Assembly: GCF_003323735.1 (NCBI RefSeq)
Contig: NZ_QOIM01000023.1
Coordinates: 124,001-188,000 of the forward strand
Length of the DNA: 64,000 bases
Origin: Streptomyces reniochalinae
GTDB lineage: Bacteria > Actinomycetota > Actinomycetes > Streptomycetales > Streptomycetaceae
Reading direction: 5' to 3'
Part shown: positions 38,763 to 47,424 of the stretch, one piece after another
How the letters are laid out: every line of letters starts with the position of its first letter
Numbering within the stretch: position 1 is the stretch's first letter
The notes under the pieces: model-generated
What the model was told of the DNA's origin: nothing
The model's input: only the letters and a program-made list of their open reading frames with translations
Database searches by the model: none
Position numbers and translations under genes: made by a program

Positions 38763-40409
38763 TCAGCCGCCGGCGGCCTGGAGCACCTTCTTCACGACGG
38801 GGCCCGCGTTCTCCCCGCCGTGCCCCGAGGCGGGCACGACCGCGGCGGAGGCCACGTCACCCGAGTAGGCCGTGAACCAGGCGTTGGGCTTCTTCTGCCC
38901 GTCGACCTCGGCAGAGCCGGTCTTGGCCCCGATGTCGCCGCTGAGCCCCGACATCGCCTCGGCCGCCGTGCCGCTCTGCGCGGTGAGCTTCATCAGGGAC
39001 TTGAGGTCCTCGTGGACGCCCGGCTTCATGGTGCGCGACGCCTTGGCAAGGGTGCGGTTGTCGACGGACGCGGGCACGATGACCGGCTGCCGGAACGTGC
39101 CGCTCTGCGCTGTGGCCGCGACGGAGGCCATGTTGAGCGGGTTCATCCGGACACCGCCCTGGCCGATGAGGGAGGACGCCATCTGGGCCTCGGACTGCAC
39201 GGGGACGCTGCCGTCGAAGGTGCCGGTGCCGGTCTGCCAGTTGAGACCGATGCCGAAGACGTCCCTGGCCTCCTTGGTGAGGTCGTCGTCCTTGAGCTCG
39301 GGCGCCTGCGAGATGAAGGCCGTGTTGCAGGAGCGGGCGAAGCTCTGCGCGAAGGTGCCGCCCTTGATCTCGAACTTGTCGTCGTTGTGGAACTTCCAGC
39401 CGCCGTACTCGAAGTACTTGGGGCAGGGGTGTGCCTTGCCGGGGGAGGCGAGCCCCTTGTCGAGCAGCATGGCGCTGCTGATGACCTTCATGGTGGAGCC
39501 GGGCGCCAGGGAGCCGCTCAAGGCGATGTTGAAGGCCTTCGCCGGCGCGTTGGCGGCGGCCAGGATCTCGCCCGTGCTGGGCTTGATGGCGACGACGGCC
39601 GCCTTCGACTCGCCGTCGACGGCCTTCTCCGCCGCGCTCTGGACGCCCGCGTCCAGCGTCGTCTTGAGCCGGCCGGGGCTGGGCTTGCTGAGCTGGCGCA
39701 GGACGTGCTTCGTCTTGCCCTTCGCGTCGACGACGCGCACCTGTAGGCCCGGGGAGCCGTCGGTCTTGTCGCCGTAGCGCTTGCCGATGTCGGTGATGAC
39801 GCGGGCGAGCGTGGGGTGCGCGGAGGGCTCCAGCGGCTTGCCGTTGCGGTCGACGGCCTCGACGGGCGGCGTGCCCTTCTCGTCCGTCCGGATCGTCTGG
39901 TCCTTGCCCAGCTTGGGGTGGAGCACGGACGGCTTCCAGTCGACGACGGGCTGCCCCGTGGAGGTGTCGCGGACGACCTGAAGCGCCGAGTCGTAGGACC
40001 AGGAGCCGGTCTTGGTTCCGTAGGAGATGTGCGCGGTGGCGCTGAAGGGCACCTTCTCGCCCTCGGCGGCCTTCGGGGTCAGGGCGAGCTTGGAGACGTG
40101 GGCCTTGCTGCGGAAGGCGGCCAGTGCCTTGCCTGCCTCGCCGGAGTCGTCGGTGAGGGCTGCGGCCTTCTTGGGGTCGCCCTGCGCCCAGGCGCCGAGG
40201 AATTCCTTGGCGGCGCTGCGCACTTCCTCGGCGCTGAGGGGGCCCTTCTTGACCTCGCGCGCCTTGCCGTCGCCCGCGGCGGAGACGGTGCCCTTGCCGT
40301 CCTCACCGTCGCCGTCGCTGCCGACCAGGGCGTAGACGCCGACGCCGGTGAGTCCGACGACGGCGGCTGCGACCCCGCCGATCACGGCCATCTTCTGTGT
40401 GTCGCGCAT
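38763..40409 (-). CDS. Class B penicillin-binding protein (PBP2-type transpeptidase)
   Basis: The start is ATG 40409 (GGAGGGG about 10 nt upstream), 548 residues; an in-frame extension lacks support. An N-terminal membrane anchor (about 8-28) is followed by a MecA-N/NTF2-like domain (about 50-170), a dimerisation region and the transpeptidase domain. Catalytic motifs are SxxK in PGSTMKVISS, SxN in ARSCNTAFI and KTG in GAKTGSAEVDG. It cross-links peptidoglycan outside the membrane. Streptomyces carry several such short PBPs with a MecA-N domain and low beta-lactam affinity; that property is not deduced here. Confidence 0.94.
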   Translation of the reverse strand: MRDTQKMAVIGGVAAAVVGLTGVGVYALVGSDGDGEDGKGTVSAAGDGKAREVKKGPLSAEEVRSAAKEFLGAWAQGDPKKAAALTDDSGEAGKALAAFRSKAHVSKLALTPKAAEGEKVPFSATAHISYGTKTGSWSYDSALQVVRDTSTGQPVVDWKPSVLHPKLGKDQTIRTDEKGTPPVEAVDRNGKPLEPSAHPTLARVITDIGKRYGDKTDGSPGLQVRVVDAKGKTKHVLRQLSKPSPGRLKTTLDAGVQSAAEKAVDGESKAAVVAIKPSTGEILAAANAPAKAFNIALSGSLAPGSTMKVISSAMLLDKGLASPGKAHPCPKYFEYGGWKFHNDDKFEIKGGTFAQSFARSCNTAFISQAPELKDDDLTKEARDVFGIGLNWQTGTGTFDGSVPVQSEAQMASSLIGQGGVRMNPLNMASVAATAQSGTFRQPVIVPASVDNRTLAKASRTMKPGVHEDLKSLMKLTAQSGTAAEAMSGLSGDIGAKTGSAEVDGQKKPNAWFTAYSGDVASAAVVPASGHGGENAGPVVKKVLQAAGG

Positions 40410-40721
40410 CCGAGTTCTGCCCCTCCACCCCGCCTTGGCCCGTGCGGCCGAAGTCCTGACGCGAGGCACCCTAGAGCACGCTCATGACAGCTCGTGCCCT
40501 GGTATGCCCGTTTGGCCCCGTCGTCCGGAGATGTGCGGTGCGCGATTCACCGGTTCCGGGGTTTCCGGTCCGGGAGTGGAACCGCCGTACGGCGGCCGCC
40601 TGTTCCCGTGCCCCATGGGACAGACGAGCGGCGCGTGGCGATCGGTTCCGTTACACGACACCGTGTCCGAATCGCGATCTCCGGTGGCCGTTTCCGTGCT
40701 CCGCCGGACCGCCGGCGCCCT
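40410..40721. other. Intergenic upstream of PBP; no gene seen
   Basis: 312 bp. A weak -10-like TAGGGT (minus strand, 40468-40473) lies about 60 bp before the PBP start. No strong repeat, hairpin or coding signal is found. Confidence 0.4.
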
Positions 40722-41156
40722 CTATCGGTCCGGGGGCCGCCCTTCACCGTACGCCCAGCCCGTCAGCCGCGTCAGCGTGAGAGCGATGAGTGGCCCCTCG
40801 GGCCGACGCCGCGCGTACTGCGGGTACTTGGCCACGAGCAGGTCGGTCAGGGCCGCGCCCTCGTCGCCGTCCACGAGGCGGGCCCGGCCGTCGGCGCGGA
40901 CCCACCACAGCCGCGTCCAGTCCTCGTCGTACTCGTCCACCAGCGCGCACACCGCGGGGTTGCCCTCGATGTTGCGCAGCCGGCGCAGGTCGCGGTGGCG
41001 CTTGGGCTTGTGGTCCACGGCCGTCACCAGCGTGTCCCCGTCGACGGCGAAGGTGGCGGGCACCAGATGCGGCACCCCCGAGGGGCCGGCGGTCGCCAGC
41101 CGCAGCACCCGCGCCCCGCTCAGCCTGCGCCGCGCCTCCGCCTCACCGAGCCGCAT
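40722..41156 (-). CDS. PPOX class F420-dependent protein (TIGR03668-like)
   Basis: A 144-residue split-barrel protein. Sequence marks are LRLATAGPSGVPHLVPATFAVDGDTLVTAVDHKPKRHRDLRRLRNI, then NPAVCALVDEYDEDWTRLWWVRADGRARLVD. The K-x-K-R-H-R-D-L-x-R-L stretch is characteristic of actinobacterial F420-binding members of this subfamily. The reaction is unknown. It lies 24 bp downstream of the mannosyltransferase gene's stop-proximal region on the same strand, but with its own orientation-compatible start, and probably makes a separate transcript upstream of PBP. Confidence 0.82.
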   Translation of the reverse strand: MRLGEAEARRRLSGARVLRLATAGPSGVPHLVPATFAVDGDTLVTAVDHKPKRHRDLRRLRNIEGNPAVCALVDEYDEDWTRLWWVRADGRARLVDGDEGAALTDLLVAKYPQYARRRPEGPLIALTLTRLTGWAYGEGRPPDR

Positions 41157-41180
41157 CCCGCCTCCCGGTGTGCCGCCTCG

Positions 41181-42968
41181 TCAGATCCACGTGTCCAGCC
41201 ACATCCGGTGCCGCCACTCCTCCAACGGGATCGTCTGGCCTGTGTAGATGGGCCAGAAGTAGACGAAGTTCCAGACGATGAGCAGGCCGATGACGCCGAC
41301 GGCGACGATGCCGATGGTGCGCCGTCTCTCGTCCGTGCCCGGCGGTCCGGCCAGCGCCCCGGCCGCCATGGCCAGGCCGAGGCACAGGAACGGCAGGAAG
41401 ACCACCGCGTAGAAGAGGAAGATGGTCCGCTCCTGGTAGGCGAACCACGGCAGGTAGCCGGCGGCGACTCCGCACAGCAGGGCGCCCGCGCGCCAGTCGC
41501 GGCGGAAGAACCACCGGTAGAGGACGTAGACGAGCGCCGCGCAGGCGGCCCACCACAGCATCGGGGTGCCCAGCGCGAGGACTTCGCGGGCGCAGCCCTC
41601 GGTCTTGTCGGTGCAGCCGTCCGTGCCCGCCTTGGGCGACTCGTAGAAGTAGGAGACGGGGCGGCCCAGCACCAGCCAGCTGAACGGGTTGGACTGGTAG
41701 GTGTGGTGCGAGGTGAGGTTGACGTGGAAGGAGTAGACCTCGCTCTCGTAGTGCCACAGGCTGCGCAGCGGTCCGGGCAGCCACCCCCACGGGCCGGCGG
41801 CGCCCTGCTTGTCCGCCCAGTCGCGGAAGTAGCCGCCCGAGGTGGCGAACCAGCCCGTCCAGGAGACGGCGTAGGTGACCAGCGCCAGCACGGGCAGCGA
41901 GACGAAGGCGGGCAGCGCGTCTTTGCGGAGCATCGCCAGGAAGGGCCGGGAGGCGCCGGCGGTGCGGCGCGCGCCCATGTCCCACAGCACGGTCAGGACG
42001 CCGAACGCGGCCAGGACGTACAGGCCGTTCCACTTGGTGGCGAAGGCCAGCCCGAGGCAGAGTCCGGCCAGCAGCCGCCAGGGGCGTCTGCCCAGTCCTG
42101 TGCGGTCGCCCACGTGGGCGTCGGGCAGCGGCGCTCCCTGGCCTGGCCCCTCGTCGGTGCTGCCGCGCGGCAGCCTGGCGGCGAGCAGCGCGCGGGACTT
42201 GTCGCGGTCGACGAGCAGGCAGCCGAAGGCGGCCAGCACCCAGAACATCACCACGAGGTCCAGCAGCGCGGTGCGGCTCATCACGAAGTGCAGCCCGTCG
42301 ACGGCCATCAGGGCACCGGCCAGGCAGCCCAGCGCCGTGGAGCGGAAGAGGCGGCGCCCGATGCGGCACAGCATGAACACCGAGAGGGTGCCGAGCACCG
42401 CCGTCATGAACCGCCAGCCGTACGGGTCGAGCCCGAAGAGGGCCTCGCCCAGCCCGATGATCCACTTCCCGACGGGCGGGTGGACGACGTAGGAGCCTTC
42501 CGGGGAGAGGGGGATCTCCTGCGGGTGGTGCAGGATGCGGTCGTTGGCGTTGTCCGGCCAGGTCCCCTCGTATCCGAGGTGGATGAGCGACCAGGCGTCC
42601 TTGGCGTAGTAGGTCTCGTCGAATATGACGGCGTGCGGGGAACCGAGGTCCCAGAAGCGCAGCGCCCCCGCGACCAGGGCGACCAGCAGCGGCCCTCCCC
42701 AGGCCGCCCAGCGGGCCAGCCGCACGGCCGCCTCGGGGCCCAGCCCGAAGACGGCGCCCAGGCGCGGGTCGGGTGCGGGGAAGCGCGGGGTCAGCCGGTC
42801 GGCGATGTCGGGCCGCGGCCTGGCGGTGTAGCCGAACCTGCGCAGTCGCGCCTGCCACCTGGGCAGCGTGCCCGCCGCGCGCTCGCCGCCGGGCCCCGCC
42901 CCGCTGTCCGGGGCGCCGGGCCCCGCCTGTTCGCGGTCGGCGTCACCCACGGTGTCACTGGTCGTCAC
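41181..42968 (-). CDS. pmt: Protein O-mannosyltransferase
   Basis: A GTG start at 42968, placed by TACGAT 7 nt upstream on the minus strand, gives 595 residues; ATG 42977 is an alternative inside that hexamer. It has about eleven membrane helices and GT39-family marks: FDETYYAKDAWSLIHLGYEGTWP (catalytic Asp-Glu), YVVHPPVGKWIIGLGEALFG, VMSRTALLDLVVMFWVLAAF and the C-terminal PMT_4TMC part ending RHRMWLDTWI. It transfers mannose from polyprenyl-phosphate-mannose to Ser/Thr of exported proteins. In S. coelicolor the homologue is needed for phage phiC31 infection. It is divergent from rsmI. Confidence 0.93.
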   Translation of the reverse strand: MTTSDTVGDADREQAGPGAPDSGAGPGGERAAGTLPRWQARLRRFGYTARPRPDIADRLTPRFPAPDPRLGAVFGLGPEAAVRLARWAAWGGPLLVALVAGALRFWDLGSPHAVIFDETYYAKDAWSLIHLGYEGTWPDNANDRILHHPQEIPLSPEGSYVVHPPVGKWIIGLGEALFGLDPYGWRFMTAVLGTLSVFMLCRIGRRLFRSTALGCLAGALMAVDGLHFVMSRTALLDLVVMFWVLAAFGCLLVDRDKSRALLAARLPRGSTDEGPGQGAPLPDAHVGDRTGLGRRPWRLLAGLCLGLAFATKWNGLYVLAAFGVLTVLWDMGARRTAGASRPFLAMLRKDALPAFVSLPVLALVTYAVSWTGWFATSGGYFRDWADKQGAAGPWGWLPGPLRSLWHYESEVYSFHVNLTSHHTYQSNPFSWLVLGRPVSYFYESPKAGTDGCTDKTEGCAREVLALGTPMLWWAACAALVYVLYRWFFRRDWRAGALLCGVAAGYLPWFAYQERTIFLFYAVVFLPFLCLGLAMAAGALAGPPGTDERRRTIGIVAVGVIGLLIVWNFVYFWPIYTGQTIPLEEWRHRMWLDTWI

Positions 42969-42975
42969 GCGGGCC

Positions 42976-42981
42976 ATCGTA
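42976..42981 (-). promoter_or_regulatory. -10 hexamer TACGAT, leaderless-type (pmt)
   Basis: Minus strand TACGAT with 7 nt to the GTG at 42968; no Shine-Dalgarno sequence. Confidence 0.5.
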
Positions 42982-43036
42982 GGGATCGCGGGGGCGCTGT
43001 GCTCGGCCGCGTCGCCGCCGCTGCGAGGATGGGCGG

Positions 43037-43885
43037 GTGACTGGAACGCTCGTGCTCGCCGGCACCCCCATCGGCGACCCCTTGGACGCCCCGCCACGGC
43101 TCGCCGCCGAGCTGGCCGCCGCCGACATCGTCGCCGCGGAGGACACCCGGCGGCTGCGCAGGCTCACCCAGGCGCTGGAGGTGACGCTGGGCGGGCGGAT
43201 CGTCTCCTATTTCGAGGGCAACGAGTCGGCGCGTACGCCCGAGCTGGCCGAGGCGCTGGCGGGCGGGGCGCGGGTGGTGCTGGTGACGGACGCGGGCATG
43301 CCGTCCGTCTCCGATCCCGGCTACCGGCTGGTGGCGGCGGCGGTGGAGCGCGGGGTGCGGGTGACGGCCGTGCCGGGGCCGTCCGCGGTGCTCACGGCGC
43401 TGGCGGTCTCGGGGCTGCCCGTGGACCGCTTCTGTTTCGAGGGGTTCTTGCCCCGCAAGCAGGGGGAGCGGCTCGCCCGGCTGCGGGAGGCGGCCGACGA
43501 GCGGCGCACGCTGGTCTACTTCGAGTCGCCGCACCGGGTTGCGGCATCGCTGAGCGCGATGGCACAGGTGTTCGGTGAGGAGCGTGAGGCGGCGGTCTGC
43601 CGGGAGCTGACCAAGACCTACGAGCAGGTGCGGCGCGGCCCGCTTTGGGAGCTGACGCGCTGGGCGGCCGAGGGCGTCCGCGGAGAGATCACCCTCGTCG
43701 TGCGGGGCGCCGAGGCGGCAGCGGCGGGCGAACCGGACGCCGCGGAGCTGGCGCGCCGGGTCGCCGTACGCGAGGAGGCGGGCGAGCGGCGCAAGGAGGC
43801 CATCGCCGAGGTGGCCCGCGAGGCGGGCGTACCCAAGCGGCAGGTGTTCGACGCGGTGGTCGCGCACAAGAAGACCCCCAGGTGA
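43037..43885 (+). CDS. rsmI: 16S rRNA (cytidine(1402)-2'-O)-methyltransferase
   Basis: A GTG start at 43037 gives 282 residues. The tetrapyrrole-methylase fold is clear: LVLAGTPIGDPLDAPPRLAAEL, AEDTRRLRRL, YFEGNESARTPELAE, VLVTDAGMPSVSDPGYRLV, VPGPSAVLTALAVSGLP, FCFEGFLPRK and FESPHRVAASL. RsmI 2'-O-methylates C1402 in the decoding centre of 16S rRNA using SAM. GAGGAT ends 6 nt before the GTG, so the mRNA may be leaderless. The divergent neighbour is pmt, 68 bp away. Confidence 0.96.
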   Translation: MTGTLVLAGTPIGDPLDAPPRLAAELAAADIVAAEDTRRLRRLTQALEVTLGGRIVSYFEGNESARTPELAEALAGGARVVLVTDAGMPSVSDPGYRLVAAAVERGVRVTAVPGPSAVLTALAVSGLPVDRFCFEGFLPRKQGERLARLREAADERRTLVYFESPHRVAASLSAMAQVFGEEREAAVCRELTKTYEQVRRGPLWELTRWAAEGVRGEITLVVRGAEAAAAGEPDAAELARRVAVREEAGERRKEAIAEVAREAGVPKRQVFDAVVAHKKTPR

Positions 43886-43937
43886 CGACCAGGACGGAGC
43901 CCCGGCAGCCGGTGGCCGGCGGGTAAAACACCTGCGC

Positions 43938-43961
43938 GTTCAGGCAAACGTTCAGGCAAAG
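43938..43961. repeat. 12-bp direct repeat GTTCAGGCAAAC/G
   Basis: Two tandem copies (43938-43949, 43950-43961) in the 249-bp gap between rsmI and the zinc-ribbon gene. Function unknown; the spacing could suit a regulator reading direct repeats. Confidence 0.5.
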
Positions 43962-44134
43962 GGGAGACCCATGGGGGCCCCGCACCTTGACGCTCGCCTC
44001 AAATCTCTCCAAACAGACGAAAAGCTCCGCCGGCTTTCCTTCCGGTGTGCTCGTAGGAGGAGTGCACTGGGGTGTGGGCGTACCACTCACCCTCCCCCGC
44101 CTACGGCCGGGAGGTGCCCCGGGAAGGAGCTGCC

Positions 44135-44434
44135 ATGAAGCGCGAGAGCGGCATCGACAAGGACATCGCCACCACCCGCCGCGACACGGTGCGCGAGGCG
44201 TACTCGTTCGCCTGCATGCGATGCGGGCACGGCTGGGAGCAGGACTACGAGATCCAGCACCTCGAATACGCCGACGGCAGGCCACTGATCGTGTACTACG
44301 CGGACGGTGAACGCGTCCCCTCGCCGCTCACCCGGCCCACGTGCCGCTTCTGCGACGGGCACGTGGTGCGCATCATGCGCTCCGGGCGCGTCTCGACCGC
44401 GGACGCGGCGCTCCCCGGCCACTGGGAGCGGTGA
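44135..44434 (+). CDS. Small zinc-ribbon-like protein
   Basis: The start is ATG 44135 with GGAAGGAG upstream, giving 99 residues. Two CxxC knuckles, CMRCGHGWEQDYE and CRFCDGHVVR, about 48 residues apart, predict a single zinc ribbon. Between them lies an acidic YADGRPLIVYYADGERVPSP stretch. The first 18 residues are hydrophilic and charged. I recognise similar short Streptomyces hypotheticals but no named function; nucleic-acid or protein binding is likely for such a fold. The following TatD gene starts 27 bp later but seems to have its own promoter. Confidence 0.8.
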   Translation: MKRESGIDKDIATTRRDTVREAYSFACMRCGHGWEQDYEIQHLEYADGRPLIVYYADGERVPSPLTRPTCRFCDGHVVRIMRSGRVSTADAALPGHWER

Positions 44435-44447
44435 CATACCGGCGCCT

Positions 44448-44453
44448 TATCAT
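44448..44453 (+). promoter_or_regulatory. -10 hexamer TATCAT, leaderless-type
   Basis: TATCAT with 7 nt to the TatD-family ATG at 44461. Confidence 0.6.
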
Positions 44454-44460
44454 CGCCGGT

Positions 44461-45339
44461 ATGTCCCCCTCCGCGACCTCGAACACCACTGCGAACAGCG
44501 CCGCGAAGGCCCGGGCGGCACAGGCACCCCCGCCGCCGCCCGAGCCCCTCGCCCACCCCGTCGCGGACTCCCACACGCACCTGGACATGCAGGAGCCGGC
44601 CGTCGCCGACGCACTCGCCGCGGCGGCGGCCGTCGGTGTGACGACGGTCATCCAGGTCGGCTGCGACCTGGAGCGCTCCCGGTGGGCCGCCGAGACGGCC
44701 GCCGCCTGGGAACCCGTCTGGGCCGCCGTCGCCCTCCACCCCAACGAGGCGCCCCGGCTCGCCGCCGAGGGCGGGGACGCGCTGCTGGACGAGGCGCTGG
44801 CCGGCATCGAGGAACTCGCCGCGCTCCCCCAGGTGCTGGCGATCGGCGAGAGTGGCCTGGACTACTTCCGCACCGGCGAGGACGGCGTCGCCGCCCAGCA
44901 CCGCTCGTTCCGCGCCCACATCGAGCTGGCGAAGCGCACGGACAAGGCTCTGGTCATCCACGACCGTGACGCCCACGCGGACGTGCTGCGCATCCTTCAG
45001 GAGGAGGGCGCGCCCGAGCGGACCGTCTTCCACTGCTACTCGGGGGACGCCGAGATGGCGCGCGTGTGCGCGGACAGGGGCTACTTCATGTCGTTCGCCG
45101 GGAACGTCACCTTCAAGAACGCGCAGCCGCTGCGCGACGCGCTCGCCGCGGCACCGCCCGAGTTGCTGCTGGTGGAGACGGACGCCCCGTTCCTCACGCC
45201 CGCCCCCTACCGCGGCCGCCCCAACGCGCCGTACCTCGTTCCTGTCACCCTGCGGGCGATGGCCCGGGCCAAGGGCATGCCCGAGGAGACCCTGGCCCGC
45301 CACGTGGCCGCGAACACGGCACGGGCCTTCGGGTACTGA
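44461..45339 (+). CDS. TatD family metal-dependent hydrolase/DNase
   Basis: The start is ATG 44461 (292 residues), set by TATCAT 7 nt upstream. The family's metal ligands are present: DSHTHLDM, GESGLDYFR, HDRDAHAD (His), HCYSGDAEMA and ETDAPFLTP. The fold is a TIM-barrel amidohydrolase; TatD/YcfH proteins act as 3'-5' DNA exonucleases in repair. The first 33 residues are an Ala/Pro-rich extension. It is 37 bp upstream of rsmA, a common bacterial order (tatD, rsmA, ispE). Confidence 0.93.
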   Translation: MSPSATSNTTANSAAKARAAQAPPPPPEPLAHPVADSHTHLDMQEPAVADALAAAAAVGVTTVIQVGCDLERSRWAAETAAAWEPVWAAVALHPNEAPRLAAEGGDALLDEALAGIEELAALPQVLAIGESGLDYFRTGEDGVAAQHRSFRAHIELAKRTDKALVIHDRDAHADVLRILQEEGAPERTVFHCYSGDAEMARVCADRGYFMSFAGNVTFKNAQPLRDALAAAPPELLLVETDAPFLTPAPYRGRPNAPYLVPVTLRAMARAKGMPEETLARHVAANTARAFGY

Positions 45340-45364
45340 GCGCACCGGTGCCCGGCCCGGCTCT

Positions 45365-45370
45365 TAGACT
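45365..45370 (+). promoter_or_regulatory. -10 hexamer TAGACT, leaderless-type
   Basis: TAGACT with 6 nt to the rsmA GTG at 45377. Confidence 0.6.
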
Positions 45371-45376
45371 GTCGCA

Positions 45377-46402
45377 GTGAGCGCAGCCCCTTCCGATCCG
45401 CCGTCGGCCCCGTCCGAGAGCCAGGCCGAGCCCCCCTCCGACGCGTCGGCCGCCCCGCGGGGCGCCGGCCGGACCGGCTCCTTCGACGGTCCCGCCGACA
45501 GCTCGGGCAACGGCGTGCTGCTCGGGCCCGCCGACGTGCGGGAGCTCGCCGGAGCGCTGGGCGTGCGGCCCACCAAACAGCGCGGCCAGAACTTCGTCAT
45601 CGACCCGAACACGGTGCGGCGCATCGTGCGCACCGCCCAGGTGGGCGCCGACGACGTGGTCCTCGAGGTCGGCCCCGGGCTCGGGTCCCTGACGCTGGCG
45701 CTGCTGCGGACAGCGGCACACGTGACCGCCGTCGAGATCGACGACACGCTGGCCGCCGCCCTGCCCGCCACCGTCGAGGCCCGGCTGCCCGAGCGCGCCG
45801 CACACTTCTGCCTCGTCCACCAGGACGCCCTGCGGGTCTCCCGGCTGCCGGGACCCGCGCCGACCGCCCTGGTGGCCAACCTGCCCTACAACGTGGCCGT
45901 CCCCGTGCTGCTCCACCTGCTGGCCACCTTCCCCGGCATCGAGCGGACGCTGGTGATGGTGCAGTCCGAGGTCGCCGACCGGCTGGCCGCGGCCCCCGGC
46001 TCGAAGGTGTACGGAGTGCCGTCGGTGAAGGCCGCCTGGTACTGCGACGTGAAACGGGCAGGCGCCATCGGACGGAACGTCTTCTGGCCCGCGCCCAACG
46101 TCGACTCCGGTCTCGTCTCGCTCGTGCGCCGTCCGCACCCGCCGCACACCACGGCACGGCGCGAGGAGGTGTTCGCTGTGGTCGACGCGGCCTTCGCCCA
46201 GCGCCGCAAGACCCTCCGGGCCGCGCTCGCCGGCTGGGCGGGCTCCGGCGCCGCCGCCGAGGAGGCGCTGCGGGCCGCCGGCGTGTCCCCCAAGGCGCGC
46301 GGCGAGGCGCTGACCGTCGCGGAGTTCGCCGCCATCGCGGAGCACCGCCCCGACGCCGGCCCCGCCGAGCGCCCCCTGTCCCGGCCTTCCGACAGCAACT
46401 GA
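45377..46402 (+). CDS. rsmA: 16S rRNA dimethyladenosine transferase (KsgA)
   Basis: A GTG start at 45377 gives 341 residues. It dimethylates A1518 and A1519 near the 3' end of 16S rRNA. Motifs are [31 protein letters not shown] (SAM loop), [21 protein letters not shown] and the catalytic [15 protein letters not shown]. It carries an extra N-terminal stretch of about 45 Ala/Ser/Pro-rich residues, a common trait of actinobacterial copies. Its stop lies 12 bp before ispE, so they share a transcript. Confidence 0.96.
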   Translation: MSAAPSDPPSAPSESQAEPPSDASAAPRGAGRTGSFDGPADSSGNGVLLGPADVRELAGALGVRPTKQRGQNFVIDPNTVRRIVRTAQVGADDVVLEVGPGLGSLTLALLRTAAHVTAVEIDDTLAAALPATVEARLPERAAHFCLVHQDALRVSRLPGPAPTALVANLPYNVAVPVLLHLLATFPGIERTLVMVQSEVADRLAAAPGSKVYGVPSVKAAWYCDVKRAGAIGRNVFWPAPNVDSGLVSLVRRPHPPHTTARREEVFAVVDAAFAQRRKTLRAALAGWAGSGAAAEEALRAAGVSPKARGEALTVAEFAAIAEHRPDAGPAERPLSRPSDSN

Positions 46403-46414
46403 GGAGCACCGCCC

Positions 46415-47356
46415 GTGTCCCAGCCAGCCGCAGCACCCGCCCGGACGGTCACCGTGCGCGTCCCGGCCAAGGTCAACGTCCAGTTGTCGGTCGGCGGGCT
46501 GCGGGCCGACGGCTTCCATCCGCTCGCCAACGTCTTCCTCGCCGTCGGCCTCTACGACTCGGTCAGCGCCACCCCGGCCCAGACGCCCCGGCTGACCGTC
46601 TCGGGGCCCGACGCCGCACTCGTCCCGCAGGACCGCAGCAATCTGGCGGCGCGCGCCGCCCGGCTGCTGGCCCAGCGGCACGGCATCGAGGCGGCCGTAC
46701 ACCTCCACCTCGCCAAGGACATCCCCGTCGCCGGCGGCATGGCGGGCGGCAGCGCCGACGCGGCGGGCGCCCTGCTGGCCTGCGACCGGCTGTGGGGCCT
46801 TGACACCCCCCGCGAGGAACTGCTCGCCCTGTGCGCCGAACTCGGCTCCGACGTGCCGTTCAGCTTCGCGGGCGGTGCCGCGCTCGGCCAGGGACGCGGC
46901 GAGGTGCTGACGCCGCTCCAGGTGGGCGGGGTCTTCCACTGGGTGTTCGCCGTCGCGGACGGCGGACTGTCCACGCCGGACGTCTACCGCGAGTGCGACC
47001 GGCTGCGCGAGGCGGAGGGCACCGGATCCGCCGACACCGACATCCCCGAACCCGTCGCGTCCGAGGCCCTGCTGGCGGCACTGCGCGGTGGCGACCCGCA
47101 GGCGCTGGCCGCCACCGTGCACAACGACCTCCAGGCCGCCGCCCTGTCCCTGCGACCCGCGCTGGCCGAGACCCTCACGGCAGGACTGGAGGCGGGCGCA
47201 CTGGCCGGGCTGGTCTCCGGCTCGGGCCCGACCTGCGCCTTCCTGCTGCCCGACGCGGACTCCGCCGCCCGCACCGCCCACGCCCTCACCACCTCGGGCA
47301 CCTGCCGCGCGGCCCGGCCCACCGCGGGGCCCGCACCGGGCGCGACGGTGGTGTGA
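46415..47356 (+). CDS. ispE: 4-diphosphocytidyl-2-C-methyl-D-erythritol kinase
   Basis: A GTG start at 46415 with GAGGAG 7-12 nt upstream gives 313 residues. It is the GHMP kinase of the MEP isoprenoid pathway. Motifs: VRVPAKVNVQLSVGGLRADGFHPL, PVAGGMAGGSADAAGALLACD (ATP loop), ELGSDVPFSFAGGAALGQGRGE and VSGSGPTCAFL. Lys and Asp of the family's active site lie in PAKVN and GSDVPF. It is followed by a convergent serine hydrolase gene across overlapping hairpins. Confidence 0.96.
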   Translation: MSQPAAAPARTVTVRVPAKVNVQLSVGGLRADGFHPLANVFLAVGLYDSVSATPAQTPRLTVSGPDAALVPQDRSNLAARAARLLAQRHGIEAAVHLHLAKDIPVAGGMAGGSADAAGALLACDRLWGLDTPREELLALCAELGSDVPFSFAGGAALGQGRGEVLTPLQVGGVFHWVFAVADGGLSTPDVYRECDRLREAEGTGSADTDIPEPVASEALLAALRGGDPQALAATVHNDLQAAALSLRPALAETLTAGLEAGALAGLVSGSGPTCAFLLPDADSAARTAHALTTSGTCRAARPTAGPAPGATVV

Positions 47357-47363
47357 GCACCCG

Positions 47364-47424
47364 CCCGGCCTGACGGCGTCACCGTCCGCTGACGCCGTCG
47401 GGACCGCGCTGCCGTCAGGCCGGG
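47364..47424. terminator. Nested, mutually exclusive hairpins between convergent genes
   Basis: The outer stem pairs 47364-47377 (CCCGGCCTGACGGC) with 47411-47424. The inner stem pairs 47372-47381 (GACGGCGTCA) with 47390-47399. They share bases, so only one forms fully at a time. The site serves as a bidirectional terminator for ispE and the hydrolase gene, whose stop lies inside the right arm. Confidence 0.75.
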
